Of a DNA stretch of 27,664 bases, positions 8,499 to 16,899 are shown piece by piece. Location: NCBI GenBank assembly GCA_965657935.1, contig CBFHQE010000021.1, positions 1 to 27,664 of the forward strand, given 5' to 3'. A model generated the notes under the pieces. The model saw only the letters and a program-made list of their open reading frames with translations. It was not told where the DNA came from and ran no database searches. Positions within the stretch are counted from its first letter, which is position 1, and each line of letters opens with the position of its first letter. The DNA is from Maricaulis sp965657935 (GTDB lineage: Bacteria > Pseudomonadota > Alphaproteobacteria > Caulobacterales > Maricaulaceae). The position numbers were made by a program, and so were the translations under genes.

Positions 8499-9130
8499 TG
8501 AGCAAGATCCTTCTGGCCCGGCATGGCAATACATTTGGCCCCGGCGACAAGGTCGTCTGGGTCGGTGCAAACGAAGACCTGCCGCTCGTCGAAAAGGGCG
8601 AACAGCAGGCACAGGCTCTGGGCGAAGCGCTGCGCGATGCCGGCCTGATGCCCGCCCACATCATCTGTGGCCCACTGAAGCGCACCCGGCGCGCTGCGGA
8701 AATCGTCTCCGGGCTCACCGGGTTTGGCGGCGAAGTCCAGATCGACGACCGGCTGCGCGAGATCGATTACGGCTCCTGGGGCGGCAAGTCCTGTGAGGAA
8801 ATCATCGCCGCGTTCGGCGCCGAAGCCCGCGAGGAATGGGACCTCCACCACCGTCGCCCTCAGGGCGCGGACTGGTCACCAAGCGAGGAAACCCTGCAAA
8901 GCAATGCGCTGGCGTCGATGACGGCGGCGGCCGAGCTGGACGGCCTCACTGTCGTCATCACCTCGAACGGCATTCTGAGGTACATGTATAATGCGCTCTC
9001 CGGCGCTGACGCGGACGTGAAGGTAAACACGGGCAATATGTGTGCTGTCGATATCGAAGGTGGAACGGGCCGCCGACTGTTCTGGAACGAAAAGCCTGAT
9101 GCCCAGCTGCTGAAGACCACGCTCCGCTGA
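8498..9130 (+). CDS. Histidine phosphatase superfamily protein (phosphoglycerate-mutase-like), atypical active site
   Basis: This 210-residue protein has the nucleophile motif ARHGNTF (7-13, phosphoacceptor His9), the conserved GPLKRTRRAAEIV (58-70) with its substrate arginine, and LREIDYGSWGG (86-96) with the acid residue. The segment that normally reads SHGG and supplies the second catalytic histidine is VITSNGILR (153-161), so Asn157 replaces it. The protein is therefore either a diverged phosphatase or a family member with altered chemistry. It is coupled to kdsB by a one-base TGATG overlap, which suggests an envelope-sugar role; acting on KDO-8-phosphate in place of KdsC is a speculation only. 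Superfamily membership is sure, the substrate unknown. Confidence 0.82.
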   Translation: MSKILLARHGNTFGPGDKVVWVGANEDLPLVEKGEQQAQALGEALRDAGLMPAHIICGPLKRTRRAAEIVSGLTGFGGEVQIDDRLREIDYGSWGGKSCEEIIAAFGAEAREEWDLHHRRPQGADWSPSEETLQSNALASMTAAAELDGLTVVITSNGILRYMYNALSGADADVKVNTGNMCAVDIEGGTGRRLFWNEKPDAQLLKTTLR

Positions 9131-9134
9131 AGGC

Positions 9135-9169
9135 AAAAAGAAAGCCGCCACCCAGAAGGCAGCGGCTTT
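9135..9169 (-). terminator. Intrinsic terminator of the DUF305-propeller gene, possibly bidirectional
   Basis: AAAGCCGC (9141-9148) pairs perfectly with GCGGCTTT (9162-9169). Read on the minus strand the stem is followed by a T-rich run (TTTCTTTTT), a good intrinsic terminator 23 bases beyond the stop of the minus-strand gene. On the plus strand the T-tract is short (TTT, then CC), so it may also stop the kdsB unit, less efficiently. Confidence 0.75.
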
Positions 9170-9191
9170 CCTCGATTTCGCTGATACGCGC

Positions 9192-11588
9192 TTACCTCAG
9201 TTCGCGATAAACACCATCAATCACGTCTTCCAGGGCGCCCAGGCGGCTGGCGGCCTGGCTGCCACCTTCGGCGCGCGGCAGGTCCCGCGACATGCGACGA
9301 AGATCAGACGCCAGGGACCGGTTCTCCTCGCCGGCATCCAGCGCCGCGCCGGCTTGTTGCAAAGCTTCTGACAGGCTTTGTGCCGCATCAGCGCTGAGCA
9401 CCTCATCACGGACCAGCTGGTCGACATAGGCCAGACCGACCACCGGGTGTTCGGGCCAGGTGACCTGGAATTGCTGCTGCGGGTTGAACATCTCGCCCTG
9501 ATTGGCGAGCGCCGCGGCGGCAATCTCGTTTTCGGTCAGGAACTCGCTCGGCATGAGTGCGAACACATCCAGCCCACGAGCGATCTCTGTTCCGTAGATC
9601 CGGCCGTCATACCAGTAGGACGACCAATAACCGCCGCTGATCATCATGTCCGGATTGATGGGTCCACGATCGAAAAACGCAATCTCGTACGGATTATCGG
9701 AGTCGGTGAAGTCAATGACCGAAATACCGCCCTGGTACCAGGACTGCACGAAGATATCACGCCCCGGGACCGGCACGACGGAACCATTGTGAGCGACACA
9801 ATTCTCTTCTTCAGTCTGGGCCGAGGGGATCTTGAAATAGCTGGCAAATTCCAGCTGCCCATCTTCAATATCGAAGATCGCATTGGCACCCCAGTCACTC
9901 GGATCCTGGGCCCGACAGCGCGGCCGGCCACCGCCGCCCCACTCATCGGTAAACAACACTTTGGTGCCGTCATTGTTGAACGTGGCGGAGTGCCAGTAGG
10001 CAAACCCCTGGTCGACCACGGCATCAATACGTCGCGGCATGCGCGGGTCGGAGATATCCAGGATGATGCCATTGCCGGAACAGGCCCCTGCCGCCAGATT
10101 CAGCGACGGGAAGACCGTGATGTCGTGACACTGGTCGGTGCGGCGCGTGGACTGAGTGCCGTCGCCATGGTCACCGCCGGCCCAAAGGCCTGCAATGCGG
10201 CCGGTATCATCATCGGCAAAGACCCGGGGACTGTCGACAATGCGGGAGGCGGCCGGGTTTGCGACCGGAATCTCGATCACGTCAATGCTGAACAAAGCGG
10301 TTTCTTCATCGCCAGGAAGGCCGGCCACGCAGCCCGGGAGCTCCTCTTCCGGCCGGATCGAACTGGTTCCCGAATTATAGACAATAATTGCGTCGTCATC
10401 GGCTGAGACAACCGAATGAGTATGGGATCCACGGCAAGTCTGGACAAGGCCGACCTGGCGCGGTGCGACCGGGTCGGAGATATCGAAGATGCGCACACCG
10501 CGGAAACGCTCATCGCTGACATCCTCGGTAATACCCTCACGCCCGCAATCAATACGACCACGCGTGTCCTGGACCGACATGATCATCAGGTCACCCACGA
10601 TGGAGACATCTCCCTGCCCGCCAGGACAGACGATGGAGCTGAGCAGCCGCGGCTCATCTCCGGAGATGTCGTACATGTTGATGCCGTGATAATTGCCCGC
10701 CGCCAGGAGATTGCCGGCAAAGGCCATGTCGGTGTTGGAGAAGCTCAGGAAGGGTGACCGGTCACCAAAACGGCGCTCAACATCCTCGTCCGTTGCATCG
10801 GTCGGAATCTCCGGCGGCAGACCCGCAGGGTTCTCGACATCGAAAAATCCGGTTGGCTTGGGCAAGCTGGCCAGATGCGCGAGGTTGGAGATCGCTTCCT
10901 CCGCATCCCGGAAACCAGCAGAAAGACCATTGCGCGGATCTTCGGACAGGCCGGACAGCAGAGCGTTCATCCGCCGGATTTCGGCGCGTTGCTCTCCGCG
11001 CACATCATTCACAAAATCGAACAGTACCGGATCGTACGCCGAGCCGCGCTGGGACAGAAGGTGATCCACCATGTCCACGGCACCCTCGTGATGGGCGATC
11101 ATCAGCTCGAGGAAGAGCGCATCAAAGGACGTTGCGCTGGCGACCGCCAGATTTTCCATTTGCTCAGGTGTCGCCATGCCGGACATGTTGTGGTGGCCTC
11201 CGCGATGCATCGCATGTGGGTCGTTGGCCGGATCAGGGGTATCCTCGCCGCGCTCACGCAACCAGGACTGCATGAAGGCAATCTCGTCTTCCTGCGAGAT
11301 ATCGATGCGGCTGGCGATTTCCACCAGTGACGGGTTGCTGGTGCGATCCTCAACCAGCGCTGCCATCTGTACCGCCTGGAAATGATGAAGGATCATGCCC
11401 TGCATGAAACGGACGTCATCGTCAGAATAACGGTTGGCGGCGATATCCACCGCTTCCTCGGCGCTCAGCTGACGATTGGCCTCGCCAGGAGCACCGGGCT
11501 GAACAATGGGTGCGTCCTGGGTGAAACCCGCCGTGGCGACGAGTCCGACCAGCGCGGAACCCACGAGTAATTTTGCCTTGCAGGCCAT
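9192..11588 (-). CDS. Secreted DUF305 domain plus LVIVD beta-propeller fusion protein
   Basis: A 798-residue exported protein with a signal peptide (MACKAKLLVGSALVGLVATA, cleaved near GFTQDA). Residues about 50-215 are a DUF305 four-helix domain of the ferritin-like type, with two HH helices, GMILHHFQAVQMA (64-76) and LMIAHHEGAVDM (162-173), joined by the Met/His-rich linker HAMHRGGHHNMSGM (125-138). This suggests copper or another metal. Residues about 280-680 hold propeller repeats of the LVIVD type: GVRIFDISDPVAPRQVG (364-380), GIILDISDPRMPRRID (507-522), GISVIDFTDSDNPYEI (621-636), with paired cysteines. The C-terminal 90 residues are helical. The start at 11588 is chosen because GGGAGG lies six bases upstream; the ATG two codons earlier abuts that site. 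It appears monocistronic. The role is unknown; metal binding or a periplasmic scaffold are guesses. Confidence 0.85.
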   Translation of the reverse strand: MACKAKLLVGSALVGLVATAGFTQDAPIVQPGAPGEANRQLSAEEAVDIAANRYSDDDVRFMQGMILHHFQAVQMAALVEDRTSNPSLVEIASRIDISQEDEIAFMQSWLRERGEDTPDPANDPHAMHRGGHHNMSGMATPEQMENLAVASATSFDALFLELMIAHHEGAVDMVDHLLSQRGSAYDPVLFDFVNDVRGEQRAEIRRMNALLSGLSEDPRNGLSAGFRDAEEAISNLAHLASLPKPTGFFDVENPAGLPPEIPTDATDEDVERRFGDRSPFLSFSNTDMAFAGNLLAAGNYHGINMYDISGDEPRLLSSIVCPGGQGDVSIVGDLMIMSVQDTRGRIDCGREGITEDVSDERFRGVRIFDISDPVAPRQVGLVQTCRGSHTHSVVSADDDAIIVYNSGTSSIRPEEELPGCVAGLPGDEETALFSIDVIEIPVANPAASRIVDSPRVFADDDTGRIAGLWAGGDHGDGTQSTRRTDQCHDITVFPSLNLAAGACSGNGIILDISDPRMPRRIDAVVDQGFAYWHSATFNNDGTKVLFTDEWGGGGRPRCRAQDPSDWGANAIFDIEDGQLEFASYFKIPSAQTEEENCVAHNGSVVPVPGRDIFVQSWYQGGISVIDFTDSDNPYEIAFFDRGPINPDMMISGGYWSSYWYDGRIYGTEIARGLDVFALMPSEFLTENEIAAAALANQGEMFNPQQQFQVTWPEHPVVGLAYVDQLVRDEVLSADAAQSLSEALQQAGAALDAGEENRSLASDLRRMSRDLPRAEGGSQAASRLGALEDVIDGVYRELR

Positions 11589-11659
11589 GTACATCCTCCC
11601 TCAAAAATCATCCGGGGAGAATTAGGCTGGTTGCCGTTAGGGGCAAGGTGAATCTTCGT

Positions 11660-12520
11660 TTAGTCTACGTGCTTCAGGAAATTCACGATCGCTGACCAGG
11701 CTTCCGGCTCTGTCATGAAGGGTGCATGACCGACATCAGGCACCTCGGCATAGGCCAGGTCCGGTTTTCGCGTCCGCATCTTGTCAACCGTTTCCAAGGT
11801 CAGCAGATCCGTGATGCCACCCCGTACAACCAGGGTCGGGATCGTCTTGAAGGGCTCCCAGAACGGCCAGAGGTCCGGCAGTTCGCCGCTCTCGCCGAAT
11901 TGTTCGACGATGGCCTGGTCATAGGCCAGGTCAAAGCCGTCTTCTGTCTTGATCCAGAGCTTGCGGGCAAACCAGTCCCAGAATTCCCGATCGCCCTTGC
12001 GCTTGGGAAAGGCATCAAGATTGGACGCGATGGTCCGCTCCACCGCCTCGTCCCATGTTTTAACCGCGCCACGCGCCGAAACATTGGATTTGATGCGCTC
12101 CACACCGCCGGCATTGATCTCGACACCGATGTCGTTGATGACCGCGGCCGCCAGCTTGCCGGGCGCCAGGGTCGGCGTGATCAGGGACATCAGCCCCCCC
12201 ATCGAGGTGCCAACATAGACCGCCCGGTCAATGCCGAGATGGTCGAGCAGGGCCGCCATGTCCATCGTATAGGTCGGCGGTTGATACCGCTCCGGCTGGG
12301 GATCCCTGTCGGACTTCCCACGGCCGCGTTGTGAAGCGACGATGACCCGCCGCCCCAGGGCCGCAATCTGCGGCGCCAGCTCGGCAAAATCATTCACGTT
12401 ACGCGTCAGGCCATGCAGACAGAGCACGGGCAGACCCCGGACCTCGCCTTCAGACGGATAATCGCGGTAGTGGATTTCCGGACCGTCTTCGGTCCGAAAA
12501 TAGTGCTCGGTGAAAGTCAT
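11660..12520 (-). CDS. Alpha/beta hydrolase
   Basis: A 286-residue cytoplasmic alpha/beta-hydrolase-fold enzyme without a signal peptide. It shows the oxyanion motif LCLHGLTRN (33-41), SQRGRGKSD (63-71), the nucleophile elbow GTSMGG (Ser106), a candidate acid residue in VRGGITDLL (Asp238), and the catalytic His265 in PDVGHAPF. The fold covers esterases, lipases, lactonases and C-C hydrolases, so the substrate is open. The gene begins 12 bases after the MFS transporter stop and shares its strand, so the two are probably one transcript; a transporter with a hydrolase could handle uptake and cleavage of one ester-like compound, which is inference. Confidence 0.88.
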   Translation of the reverse strand: MTFTEHYFRTEDGPEIHYRDYPSEGEVRGLPVLCLHGLTRNVNDFAELAPQIAALGRRVIVASQRGRGKSDRDPQPERYQPPTYTMDMAALLDHLGIDRAVYVGTSMGGLMSLITPTLAPGKLAAAVINDIGVEINAGGVERIKSNVSARGAVKTWDEAVERTIASNLDAFPKRKGDREFWDWFARKLWIKTEDGFDLAYDQAIVEQFGESGELPDLWPFWEPFKTIPTLVVRGGITDLLTLETVDKMRTRKPDLAYAEVPDVGHAPFMTEPEAWSAIVNFLKHVD

Positions 12521-12532
12521 CCAGCTCAGCCC

Positions 12533-14215
12533 CTATTCCGCTTCCCAGTCTCGCTCCAGATAACGCGACGCCCAGAACATGAAACCGGCCGCAACGAGGT
12601 AGAGCGTTGCACCAATCGCAATCGACACCCGCAGTGAACCATCACCGAAAGTCGGTTGAAGAACCGTTGAGACCCGGCCCAGCACGTAAACTCCGCCACC
12701 GATTCCCAGCAGATTGTTGATCAGCAGAAAGACGGAGGATGCACTGGTGCGCATGTGCGGAGGCACAAGATGCTGGAACGCAGAGATGACCGGCCCCAGC
12801 CAGGCGAGGCCGAGCGCGGTCGGAATGAACAGGATCATCACTGACAACATCGGGGACGGCGACATGATGCCCGCCCAGTAAAGCGGAGCACTGATCAGGA
12901 AAGCGAGCGCGGGAACGGTCGCGTAGGCGGAGCGTTTGCTCTTGCCCAGGATGTCACCAATCACACCGCCCAGGAATATCCCGAGACTACCTGCCACAAA
13001 GAGAATGCCGCCGAAGACCCAACCGGTTTCGATCAGGCTCAGCTCAAAGCTGCGAGCAAAGAAGGACGGAATCCAGAAGAAGACGCCATACCCCATCATG
13101 GACGAGGACGAAGCGCCGAACACCATCAGCCAGAAGCTCCACTTCTTGATCACCAGATCCATGAAATCACGGAAGGCAAAAAAGAACGCGCCGATCAGCA
13201 GGCCGGCGATGAAGCGTCCCGTCAACCAGGCGAGCGCTGCCGGGCCAAACCCGGCGCCACCAAAGGCTGGAATGCTCCACGTCACCAGACCCGGCAGCAA
13301 CATCAGCACACCAACCCCCAGGCACAGCGGGACCACCTGCGTGGTCTTGCCGACCCAGTTTCCGGCCAGCCAGCCGGTTACCACACCGACAAGGGCGCCC
13401 GCCGCCAGAACCAGCGGTGACTGGATCGGCTCGGCGCCGAAGACGAGTGCGTTGAACAGCGAAAGAGAGCTCGGCAGGGCAAACAAGACAGCCCCCGCCA
13501 TCGACAGAATGCGAACCTTGTCATCGCTGTAGGCGCCAACCGTCTGGACCGGCGAAGCCTCTACAGTCGTGCCGCCATCGAACTGTCCTCGCTTGGGCTC
13601 CTTGACGAGGAATTTGAAGACCGGCGCGAGAAAAACGCCTGCCAGACCGACAATGATGAAAGCGGAACGCCAGTCTAGGGCATCCGAAATTGCGCCACCC
13701 GCGATCTGGGAACCGGCAATCACGCCAAACGCACTGCCCACGGGGATGCCAAGTGAATAAATCGCCAGGGCGCGCGATCGTTTTTCGGGCGGATGGTAAT
13801 CGGCGATGATCGTATACGCCGGAGCCACGCCTCCCGCCTCACCAACGCCGACACCGACGCGAGCCAGGAAGAGATGCATGAAGTTCTGCGCGAAGCCGCT
13901 GAGGGCCGTGAAGCCGCTCCAGATGGTCAGGGAAATCGTCATGATCCAGGTTCGATCGAGACGATCGGCGAACCAGGCGATCGGTACACCCAGTGTCGAG
14001 TAGAGCAGCGCGAAAGCGATGCCGCCCAACAAGCCAAGCTGTTCATCCGTAAGGGAGAGCTCTTCCTGGATCGGGATTGCCAGGATCGAGATAATCTGTC
14101 GATCCAGAAAATTGAACGCGTAAACAAGGAACAGCATCAGCATGACGACGCCGCGATAGCCGCTGCTGACCTTGGGCTCCGTATCGACCGATCCGGACTT
14201 GGTTTCTTCGGACAT
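12533..14215 (-). CDS. MFS transporter, Spinster-like, with extra central membrane segments
   Basis: A 560-residue polytopic inner-membrane transporter. The N-terminal half has FNFLDRQIISILAIPIQEEL (35-54), GVPIAWFADRLDR (76-88) and VGVGEAGGVAPAYTIIADYH (122-141), all typical of Spinster-like major facilitator proteins. The usual length is near 430-450 residues. Here residues about 232-350 add roughly four hydrophobic segments between the two six-helix halves, giving perhaps 16 helices. The start at 14215 is chosen for GGGGAG five bases upstream; a longer in-frame start at 14287 lacks support and lies in the divergent promoter region. It is followed by the alpha/beta hydrolase gene. The transported substrate is unknown; amphipathic or aromatic compounds are common in this family. 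Confidence 0.88.
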   Translation of the reverse strand: MSEETKSGSVDTEPKVSSGYRGVVMLMLFLVYAFNFLDRQIISILAIPIQEELSLTDEQLGLLGGIAFALLYSTLGVPIAWFADRLDRTWIMTISLTIWSGFTALSGFAQNFMHLFLARVGVGVGEAGGVAPAYTIIADYHPPEKRSRALAIYSLGIPVGSAFGVIAGSQIAGGAISDALDWRSAFIIVGLAGVFLAPVFKFLVKEPKRGQFDGGTTVEASPVQTVGAYSDDKVRILSMAGAVLFALPSSLSLFNALVFGAEPIQSPLVLAAGALVGVVTGWLAGNWVGKTTQVVPLCLGVGVLMLLPGLVTWSIPAFGGAGFGPAALAWLTGRFIAGLLIGAFFFAFRDFMDLVIKKWSFWLMVFGASSSSMMGYGVFFWIPSFFARSFELSLIETGWVFGGILFVAGSLGIFLGGVIGDILGKSKRSAYATVPALAFLISAPLYWAGIMSPSPMLSVMILFIPTALGLAWLGPVISAFQHLVPPHMRTSASSVFLLINNLLGIGGGVYVLGRVSTVLQPTFGDGSLRVSIAIGATLYLVAAGFMFWASRYLERDWEAE

Positions 14216-14347
14216 GAGTTCTCCCCTCGGGTGTATCACCGGATGTTTCCGTTGCGATACGATCAGGACGCAAACATGAATGACCATTCAGGTCGGGTCA
14301 AATGCCAATTCCGTCAAAGCGGTGCCAACAGGTGCTTGCGTCCCCGG

Positions 14348-14361
14348 CCTGCGAATGCAGG
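14348..14361 (+). promoter_or_regulatory. Small hairpin in the leader of the M28 peptidase gene
   Basis: CCTGC and GCAGG pair perfectly around the loop GAAT, 50 bases upstream of the peptidase start. Stem length is only five bases, so chance is possible. Confidence 0.25.
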
Positions 14362-14411
14362 ATATGCGGCAGATTGGCTGCTACAGCCTCAATCGCCAAG
14401 GGGAACATTTG

Positions 14412-16103
14412 ATGAAACACGCGATTTATGCCTTTGCCGCGAGCGGTTTGCTGCTCGCAGGCTGCACTCAGGCCGGCGAAGAGGACGCCGTCCACGAGGA
14501 TGCCGCCGCGGAAAATACAAACGCCGCATCGATCACATCCAGCGAGATCACGGAAGCCGATCTGCGCCATCGCATCGCCACCCTGGCCAGCGACGCGTTC
14601 GAAGGCCGTGCCCCGGCAACTTCGGGCGGCATAGCCGCCAGCCAGTGGATTGCCGACGAGATGGCCCGCATCGGTCTGGAGCCGGGAAACGGGGACAGCT
14701 ATTTCCAACCAGTCTCCCTGCTGGAAGTCACGCTCGACACCGCCAATTCCGGTTTCGACATCGCACATAATGGTGAAAGCCTTGGCTTTTCCATGCCGGA
14801 GGATCTGGTTTACTGGACCAAGCGCGCGGATGATGAAGTCGCGATTGAAGATTCCGAGCTGGTCTTTGTCGGCTATGGTGTGGTTGCACCAGAATATGGC
14901 TGGAACGACTATCAGGGCATTGATGCGCGCGGCAAGACTGTCGTCATGCTGGTCAATGATCCGGGTTATGGCGATCCTGAAAGCGGTCTCTTCAACGGCA
15001 ATGCCATGACCTACTACGGTCGCTGGACGTACAAGTACGAGGAAGCCGCGCGCCAAGGTGCCGACGGCGTGATTGTCATTCACCAGACCGCGCCCGCCTC
15101 CTACGGCTGGAACGTGGTTTCGGGATCCTGGACCGGCGCCCAGCTCGACCTGGCCCGCGAACCCGGTGAGGGTACGTTTGCTGGCATCGAAAGCTGGATC
15201 ACCGAGGCAGGCGCACGCCAGTTGTTCGAGCTGTCGGGTCTGGACTTCGACGCGCTCACCGCTGCCGCGGCACAACCGGACTTCGAGGCCGTCGAGATGG
15301 CCGGTCTTACGGCCTCCGGCACCCTGCGCAATTCGACCCGCACCATGGATAGTCGCAATGTTGCCGGTGTGGTTCGCGGCACCGAACGTCCGGACGAATT
15401 TGTCATCTACACCGCGCACTGGGACCATCTCGGCATTCGTTTCGGCGTGGGTGAAGACGGCATATTCAACGGCGCAGTCGATAACGCGACCGGCACCGCC
15501 ACCGTCCTGGAAATTGGCGAAACCTTTGCGGCCAACCCGCCCCAACGCTCCGTCATGATCCTGGCTGTTACGGCCGAGGAATCAGGGCTGCTCGGATCCG
15601 CCTATTACGGCGTGAACCCGATCGAACCCCTCTCCCAGACCGTGGGCGGTATCAATATTGACGCCATCCTGCCGACCGGTCGGTCCCGGGATGTGGTCGT
15701 TGTCGGCCACGGCGCTTCCGAGCTGGAGGACATCCTGACCGAGGAGGCCTCTGCCCAGGACCGCTACATCGTGCCGGATCCAAATCCTGAAGCTGGCTAT
15801 TTCTACCGCTCCGATCACATCTCACTGGCCAAGCAGGGCGTGCCGATGCTCTATGCTGATGGCGGGTTTGACCTGCGCGACGGTGGCACGGCTGCAGGCG
15901 AAGCCTTTGGCGCCGATTATCGCGCCAATCGCTACCACGCTCCGGGCGATGAATATTCCGAAGACTGGAATATGGAAGGCATGCTGGAAGACGCACAGCT
16001 CTTCTACAATGTCGGTAACCGCCTCGCGAATTCTCAAGACTGGCCGAACTGGTATGAGGGCAATGAATTCCGCGCTCTGCGGGACGCCCAGCGCTCTGAA
16101 TAG
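14412..16103 (+). CDS. M28-family zinc metallopeptidase lipoprotein with PA-like insert
   Basis: A 563-residue exported lipoprotein. Residues 1-18 form a lipoprotein signal ending in the lipobox LLAGC, with Cys18 as the lipidated residue, followed by an acidic, Ala-rich linker. Residues about 130-300 hold a PA-type domain (VFVGYGVVAPEYGWNDYQG). The co-catalytic di-zinc core is complete: His336 in TAHWDHLGI, Asp357 in NGAVDNATG, Glu389-Glu390 in TAEESGLLGS, Asp417 in GGINIDAI and His469 in YRSDHISLAKQGVP. It is therefore probably an active aminopeptidase in the periplasm or tethered to the outer membrane. The start ATG at 14412 gives the proper signal sequence; an in-frame upstream ATG at 14280 would bury it. 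It is divergent from the MFS-hydrolase pair and ends at a strong terminator. Confidence 0.92.
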   Translation: MKHAIYAFAASGLLLAGCTQAGEEDAVHEDAAAENTNAASITSSEITEADLRHRIATLASDAFEGRAPATSGGIAASQWIADEMARIGLEPGNGDSYFQPVSLLEVTLDTANSGFDIAHNGESLGFSMPEDLVYWTKRADDEVAIEDSELVFVGYGVVAPEYGWNDYQGIDARGKTVVMLVNDPGYGDPESGLFNGNAMTYYGRWTYKYEEAARQGADGVIVIHQTAPASYGWNVVSGSWTGAQLDLAREPGEGTFAGIESWITEAGARQLFELSGLDFDALTAAAAQPDFEAVEMAGLTASGTLRNSTRTMDSRNVAGVVRGTERPDEFVIYTAHWDHLGIRFGVGEDGIFNGAVDNATGTATVLEIGETFAANPPQRSVMILAVTAEESGLLGSAYYGVNPIEPLSQTVGGINIDAILPTGRSRDVVVVGHGASELEDILTEEASAQDRYIVPDPNPEAGYFYRSDHISLAKQGVPMLYADGGFDLRDGGTAAGEAFGADYRANRYHAPGDEYSEDWNMEGMLEDAQLFYNVGNRLANSQDWPNWYEGNEFRALRDAQRSE

Positions 16104-16124
16104 AGGGCGGGCATATCTCATTGG

Positions 16125-16155
16125 AGAGGCGGCTCGCTGGAGCCGCCTCTTTTTT
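16125..16155 (+). terminator. Strong intrinsic terminator after the M28 peptidase
   Basis: An 11-base perfect stem (AGAGGCGGCTC with GAGCCGCCTCT) encloses a GCTG tetraloop and is followed by six T residues (16150-16155). It lies 21 bases after the stop codon. Confidence 0.95.
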
Positions 16156-16234
16156 GGCGCGACTATCTAATGCCGCTCGGAAACCGACACCGGCCGGCGC
16201 TGAGATGACTGGGTGTTGAAGCAGAAATGCGTGA

Positions 16235-16882
16235 TCAGAACGTCTTGCGCGTCACATAGCGTTCGCCATTTCGGCCCTCAAGACGGCGCGCATAGGTCGT
16301 CTCGTCAATGACGGCACCCGAGTGAACGCAATAAACCGTGCGGGCCTCGGAGAGGCGCGGCCAGTGGATGAAATCGCACAACATTGTCTTCATGCCAGTG
16401 GAGACATTGATCTCGACCAGTCCCATCGACTGGGCAAAAGCCAGATTGCTCTGGAACATGCCGCTATCGCGCAGGCTGTCCATCGCACCGACAAAGTCAC
16501 CGCCGAGGAATTGCGTGGCCTGGCGCCCCTCAATCTCTTCGCGCGTAACCCCGAACATGTCGACGGCACCTTGCGAGATAGCCTTGAACATACCCAACGA
16601 GTCCGTCACGAATTCGATGGCCGGGTTGAGGGTCACCAGATCCATCCAGGTTGGCGCCGGAGCGACAACAAACGCATCCTGCACCAGTTCCGCCATGCGC
16701 CGTTTGACCCGCTCGGGCGGATCGGAATCGCCGTTCTCCCACCGCGAGATCATCGCCTGGGTTACCCCAAGATCAGCAGCCAGCGCCGCCTGTTTCAGGC
16801 GCTTCGACATCCGGAAGTTCCGGATGATGGAAGGCCAATTCACTTTTCCGGATGTAACAGGCAGGTTTAGATCTTGTGCCAC
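16235..16882 (-). CDS. XRE-type HTH regulator with PAS-like domain (paralog 3 of tandem set)
   Basis: A 215-residue protein. Residues about 16-63 are a Cro/C1-type helix-turn-helix, with recognition helix in LGVTQAMISRWENG (38-51). Residues about 80-190 resemble a PAS domain: LNPAIEFVTDSLGMFKAIS, then GMFQSNLAFAQSMG and the final strand TVYCVHSGAVI. Its upstream neighbours on the same strand have the same architecture, so this is the last gene of a tandem paralog array. The start is GTG at 16882 with a GGGGGGAA site just before it, 17 bases after the previous stop. The ligand and targets are unknown. A role in formate or transporter control is suggested only by location. Confidence 0.82.
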   Translation of the reverse strand: MAQDLNLPVTSGKVNWPSIIRNFRMSKRLKQAALAADLGVTQAMISRWENGDSDPPERVKRRMAELVQDAFVVAPAPTWMDLVTLNPAIEFVTDSLGMFKAISQGAVDMFGVTREEIEGRQATQFLGGDFVGAMDSLRDSGMFQSNLAFAQSMGLVEINVSTGMKTMLCDFIHWPRLSEARTVYCVHSGAVIDETTYARRLEGRNGERYVTRKTF

Positions 16883-16899
16883 GGTTCCCCCCGCAGGCC

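Noticed and set aside
9378..10406. 342-codon plus-strand open frame opposite the DUF305-propeller gene
   Set aside because: The minus-strand frame has a signal peptide and repeat motifs; the plus-strand frame has none and lacks a convincing ribosome site.
14298..15545. 415-codon minus-strand open frame opposite the M28 peptidase
   Set aside because: The plus-strand peptidase has every zinc ligand and a lipobox; the antisense frame shows no family features.
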